A DNA stretch of 64,000 bases from Labilibaculum sp. (GTDB lineage Bacteria > Bacteroidota > Bacteroidia > Bacteroidales > Marinifilaceae). Positions 61,608 through 64,000 of the stretch are shown here, in pieces. Numbering within the stretch: the stretch's first letter is position 1; every line of letters begins with the position of its first letter. The notes under the pieces were generated by a model, which saw nothing but the letters and a program-made list of their open reading frames with translations, was not told where the DNA came from and did not search any database. The stretch spans positions 2,790,001-2,854,000 of the forward strand of contig NZ_OY761461.1 in assembly GCF_963664555.1 (NCBI RefSeq), written 5' to 3'. The translations under genes were made by a program, and so were the position numbers.

Positions 61608-63833
61608 ATGAAGAGAGTTCAATTCAAAGCCGGTGAATGGCAAAAAACGATTAACGTTAGAGATTTCGTTAGCAACAATTTAACTTCTTATACAGGAGAT
61701 GCTTCCTTTTTAACAGGAGCAACAGAACGCACAAATAAACTTTGGAATATCTGCAAAGAAGCAGTTAAAGAAGAACGTGCCAACAATGGAGTCCGCTCAA
61801 TCGACACCGAAACGGTATCGGCTATTGCTTCTCACGGAGCTGGATATATCGATAAATCATTGGAGCTGATTGTTGGCCTGCAGGCTGATGAACTTCTTCG
61901 CAGAGCCATGAAACCTTATGGTGGTATTGCTGTAGTTGAAAAAGCATGCACCGAACAAGGCCTTGAAGTATCTGATCGTGTAAAGGACATTTTCCGCAAT
62001 TATGCAAAAACCCACAACGATGGTGTTTTTGATGCTTACACCGACGAAATCCGTAAGTTTCGTTCATTAGGATTCCTTACAGGACTGCCGGACAACTATG
62101 CCCGTGGCCGTATTATCGGTGATTACCGTCGTGTAGCGCTATATGGTATTGATCGTTTGATCGAAGCTAAAAAAGAAGATTTGAATGGTTTAACCGGAAC
62201 CATGACTGATCATTTGATTCGTCTTCGCGAAGAAGTTGCCGAACAAATAAAGGCCCTTGGCGAAATTAAAAAACTGGGTGAAAAATACGGTTTGGAATTG
62301 AATCGTCCGGCTGAAACTGCACAGGAAGCTATTCAGTGGGTTTATATGGGATACCTTGCCGCAGTAAAAGAGCAGGATGGTGCTGCAATGTCGCTGGGTA
62401 ACGTTTCAACTTTTTTGGATGCTTATATTAACAGAGATTTAGAAGCCGGTTTTATCAGCGAAGAATTTGCTCAGGAAATGCTGGATCAGTTTGTTATGAA
62501 ATTACGAATGGTCCGTCACCTTCGTATGAATGCTTACGATGAGATTTTTGCCGGCGATCCTACCTGGGTAACTGAATCAATCGGTGGAAACACAATTGAC
62601 GGCAGAACCAAAGTAACCAAGACTTCTTTCCGTTTCTTAAATACACTATATACTCTTGGAGCTTCACCGGAACCAAACATGACCGTTCTTTGGTCTGAAA
62701 CCTTACCGGAAGGATTCAAGAAATTCTGTGCTCAGGTTTCCATCGACACCTCTTCTATTCAGTACGAGAATGACCAGTTGATGTGTGATACCCGTAAATC
62801 GGATGATTATGGTATTGCCTGTTGTGTTTCTTATCAGGAAATTGGAAAACAGATTCAGTTCTTTGGTGCACGTTGTAACCTGGCTAAAACGCTTCTTTTG
62901 GCATTGAACGGCGGTCGCTGCGAAAAAACAGGAACTCAGTTGATCAATGGCATTCCTGCCATGAGCAGTGATGAATTGAATTTCGACGAAGTAATGAGCA
63001 ACTACATGATTGCGATGAAGGAAATGGCCCGTGTTTACAACGATTCAATGAACATCATCCACTACATGCACGATAAGTATTACTACGAGAAAGCCCAAAT
63101 GGCTCTTGTGGATACCAATCCTGCAATCAACCTGGCCTATGGTATTGCCGGTCTTTCGATTGTTGCCGATTCATTATCTGCCATCAAAAATGCAAAAGTA
63201 ACTGCTGTTCGTAACGAAGAAGGTTTGACCTGCGATTTCAAAATTGAAGGCGATTTTCCATACTATGGAAATGATAATGATGCAGTAGATTGTTTTGCTG
63301 TTGAAATCCCAAATCTATTCAATAGTTTACTGAAAGAACTGCACACCTACAAGAATGCAGAACCAACCATGTCAATCCTTACCATTACCTCGAACGTAGT
63401 TTATGGATTGAAAACGGGAGCTACTCCTGATGGAAGAGCAGCAGGTGTGCCTTTTGCTCCAGGTGCCAATCCAATGCACGGACGTGATTCTCATGGTGCG
63501 ATTGCCTCATTGAATTCTGTAGCTAAAATCAACTACGAAGATTCTTTGGACGGTATTTCGAACACCTTCTCTATTGTTCCTAAATCATTGGGCGCAACAG
63601 CAGAAACCCGTCAGGACAATCTGGTTACCATGATGGATGCTTACTTTATGAAAGGAGCTCATCACTTAAACGTAAATGTTCTGGACCGTGCGATGCTGGA
63701 AGATGCCATGGAGCATCCTGAAGAATATCCACAGTTAACAATCCGTGTTTCGGGTTATGCTGTAAACTTTGTTCGTTTAACCCGTGAGCAGCAACTGGAG
63801 GTGATCTCCCGCAGCTTCTTCGAAAAAATGTAA
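61608..63833 (+). CDS. pflB: Formate C-acetyltransferase (pyruvate formate-lyase)
   Basis: 741 residues from [11 protein letters not shown]; a TTG 36 bp upstream is not needed. It splits pyruvate into acetyl-CoA and formate by a glycyl radical. The active-site Cys pair lies in [10 protein letters not shown], and the radical Gly in the C-terminal [12 protein letters not shown]. Length and motifs match functional PflB. The activating-enzyme gene follows 111 bp later, so the pair can work in mixed-acid fermentation. Confidence 0.97.
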   Translation: MKRVQFKAGEWQKTINVRDFVSNNLTSYTGDASFLTGATERTNKLWNICKEAVKEERANNGVRSIDTETVSAIASHGAGYIDKSLELIVGLQADELLRRAMKPYGGIAVVEKACTEQGLEVSDRVKDIFRNYAKTHNDGVFDAYTDEIRKFRSLGFLTGLPDNYARGRIIGDYRRVALYGIDRLIEAKKEDLNGLTGTMTDHLIRLREEVAEQIKALGEIKKLGEKYGLELNRPAETAQEAIQWVYMGYLAAVKEQDGAAMSLGNVSTFLDAYINRDLEAGFISEEFAQEMLDQFVMKLRMVRHLRMNAYDEIFAGDPTWVTESIGGNTIDGRTKVTKTSFRFLNTLYTLGASPEPNMTVLWSETLPEGFKKFCAQVSIDTSSIQYENDQLMCDTRKSDDYGIACCVSYQEIGKQIQFFGARCNLAKTLLLALNGGRCEKTGTQLINGIPAMSSDELNFDEVMSNYMIAMKEMARVYNDSMNIIHYMHDKYYYEKAQMALVDTNPAINLAYGIAGLSIVADSLSAIKNAKVTAVRNEEGLTCDFKIEGDFPYYGNDNDAVDCFAVEIPNLFNSLLKELHTYKNAEPTMSILTITSNVVYGLKTGATPDGRAAGVPFAPGANPMHGRDSHGAIASLNSVAKINYEDSLDGISNTFSIVPKSLGATAETRQDNLVTMMDAYFMKGAHHLNVNVLDRAMLEDAMEHPEEYPQLTIRVSGYAVNFVRLTREQQLEVISRSFFEKM

Positions 63834-63855
63834 GATCGTTTAATGATACAATGAG

Positions 63856-63895
63856 TACCGGAGCTCTCCTTGAGAGTTTCCGGACTCTGTTTTAA
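63856..63895 (+). terminator. Hairpin between pflB and pflA
   Basis: CCGGAGCTCTC and GAGAGTTTCCGG form an imperfect stem with loop CTT, followed by ACTCTGTTTT. It may lower pflA expression relative to pflB rather than end transcription fully. Confidence 0.45.
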
Positions 63896-63944
63896 TGTAC
63901 TGATGCTTACTATGGCATTTGTTTCCTAACCAAACAAGCAAATC

Positions 63945-64000
63945 ATGTTAAACGTTCACTCTTTTGAATCATTAGGTACTTATGACGGACCCGGAATCCG
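63945..64000 (+). CDS. pflA: Pyruvate formate-lyase activating enzyme, N-terminus (cut by window edge)
   Basis: The frame starts MLNVHSFESLGTYDGPGIR and runs off the right edge. This opening (V-H-S-x-E-S-x-G-T-x-D-G-P-G-I-R) is that of the radical-SAM PFL-activating enzymes. It lies directly behind pflB in the same direction. Confidence 0.88.
   Translation, partial: MLNVHSFESLGTYDGPGI

Overview
The window comes from a low-GC member of the Bacteroidota. The evidence is the SusC/SusD pair, TonB receptors with an N-terminal carboxypeptidase-regulatory-like domain, TAnnTTTG-type -7 promoter elements without strong Shine-Dalgarno sites, a short ThiC and a sulfide-type Thi4. Pyruvate formate-lyase, class III ribonucleotide reductase and Fe-S flavoproteins point to an anaerobe or facultative anaerobe. 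A marine Marinilabiliales/Marinifilaceae-type organism would fit, but that placement is inference. No rRNA, tRNA, CRISPR array or prophage was recognised.

Layout. 1-9.5 kb: a truncated membrane-anchored protein, two tandem universal stress proteins, a small membrane protein, a VTT/DedA-like protein, mnmE, an LRR protein and a DUF6261-like protein. These are followed by a degraded patch: a 41-bp-period repeat array, a broken class-III fbp remnant, and a REP-associated tyrosine transposase (RAYT) surrounded and invaded by its palindromes. 9.5-18.6 kb: a cobalamin-riboswitch-controlled operon (TonB receptor, PepSY protein, exported CbiK chelatase, YD-repeat protein, BtuFCD-like ABC transporter). 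18.9-22.1 kb: nrdDG behind a second cobalamin riboswitch. 22.3-32 kb: an eight-gene envelope locus (TonB receptor, DUF4876 lipoprotein, beta-barrel, ABC ATPase and permease, DUF4857, OB-fold lipoprotein, PepSY) preceded by a hemerythrin/LuxR pair. 33.9-37.3 kb: small or unknown genes, including a possible PD-(D/E)XK-fold protein, and a decayed second RAYT. 37.5-43.8 kb: pyrD and a translesion cassette (dnaE-like and dinB, divergent from an S24/XRE LexA-like regulator over a palindromic operator). 43.9-48.5 kb: an ABM monooxygenase, a second degenerate array of exact 42-bp period fused to the thiD stop codon, and the TPP-riboswitch thi operon, in which thi4 carries an in-frame stop. 48.6-50.3 kb: a ferredoxin-nitroreductase and an iron-sulfur flavoprotein. 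50.6-61.2 kb: a LytTR regulator, SusCD, a secreted zinc metalloprotease and a LytS-type kinase, which look like one nutrient-sensing and uptake locus. 61.6-64 kb: pflB and the start of pflA.

Functional themes. Vitamin B12 availability is read twice, for corrinoid uptake and for choosing a B12-independent RNR. Thiamine synthesis is under TPP control, but its thiazole step looks interrupted. The least explained elements are the two phased degenerate arrays (41 and 42 bp, near four helical turns), the REP-invaded RAYT inside a dead fbp gene, and the TonB-ABC-PepSY envelope locus.
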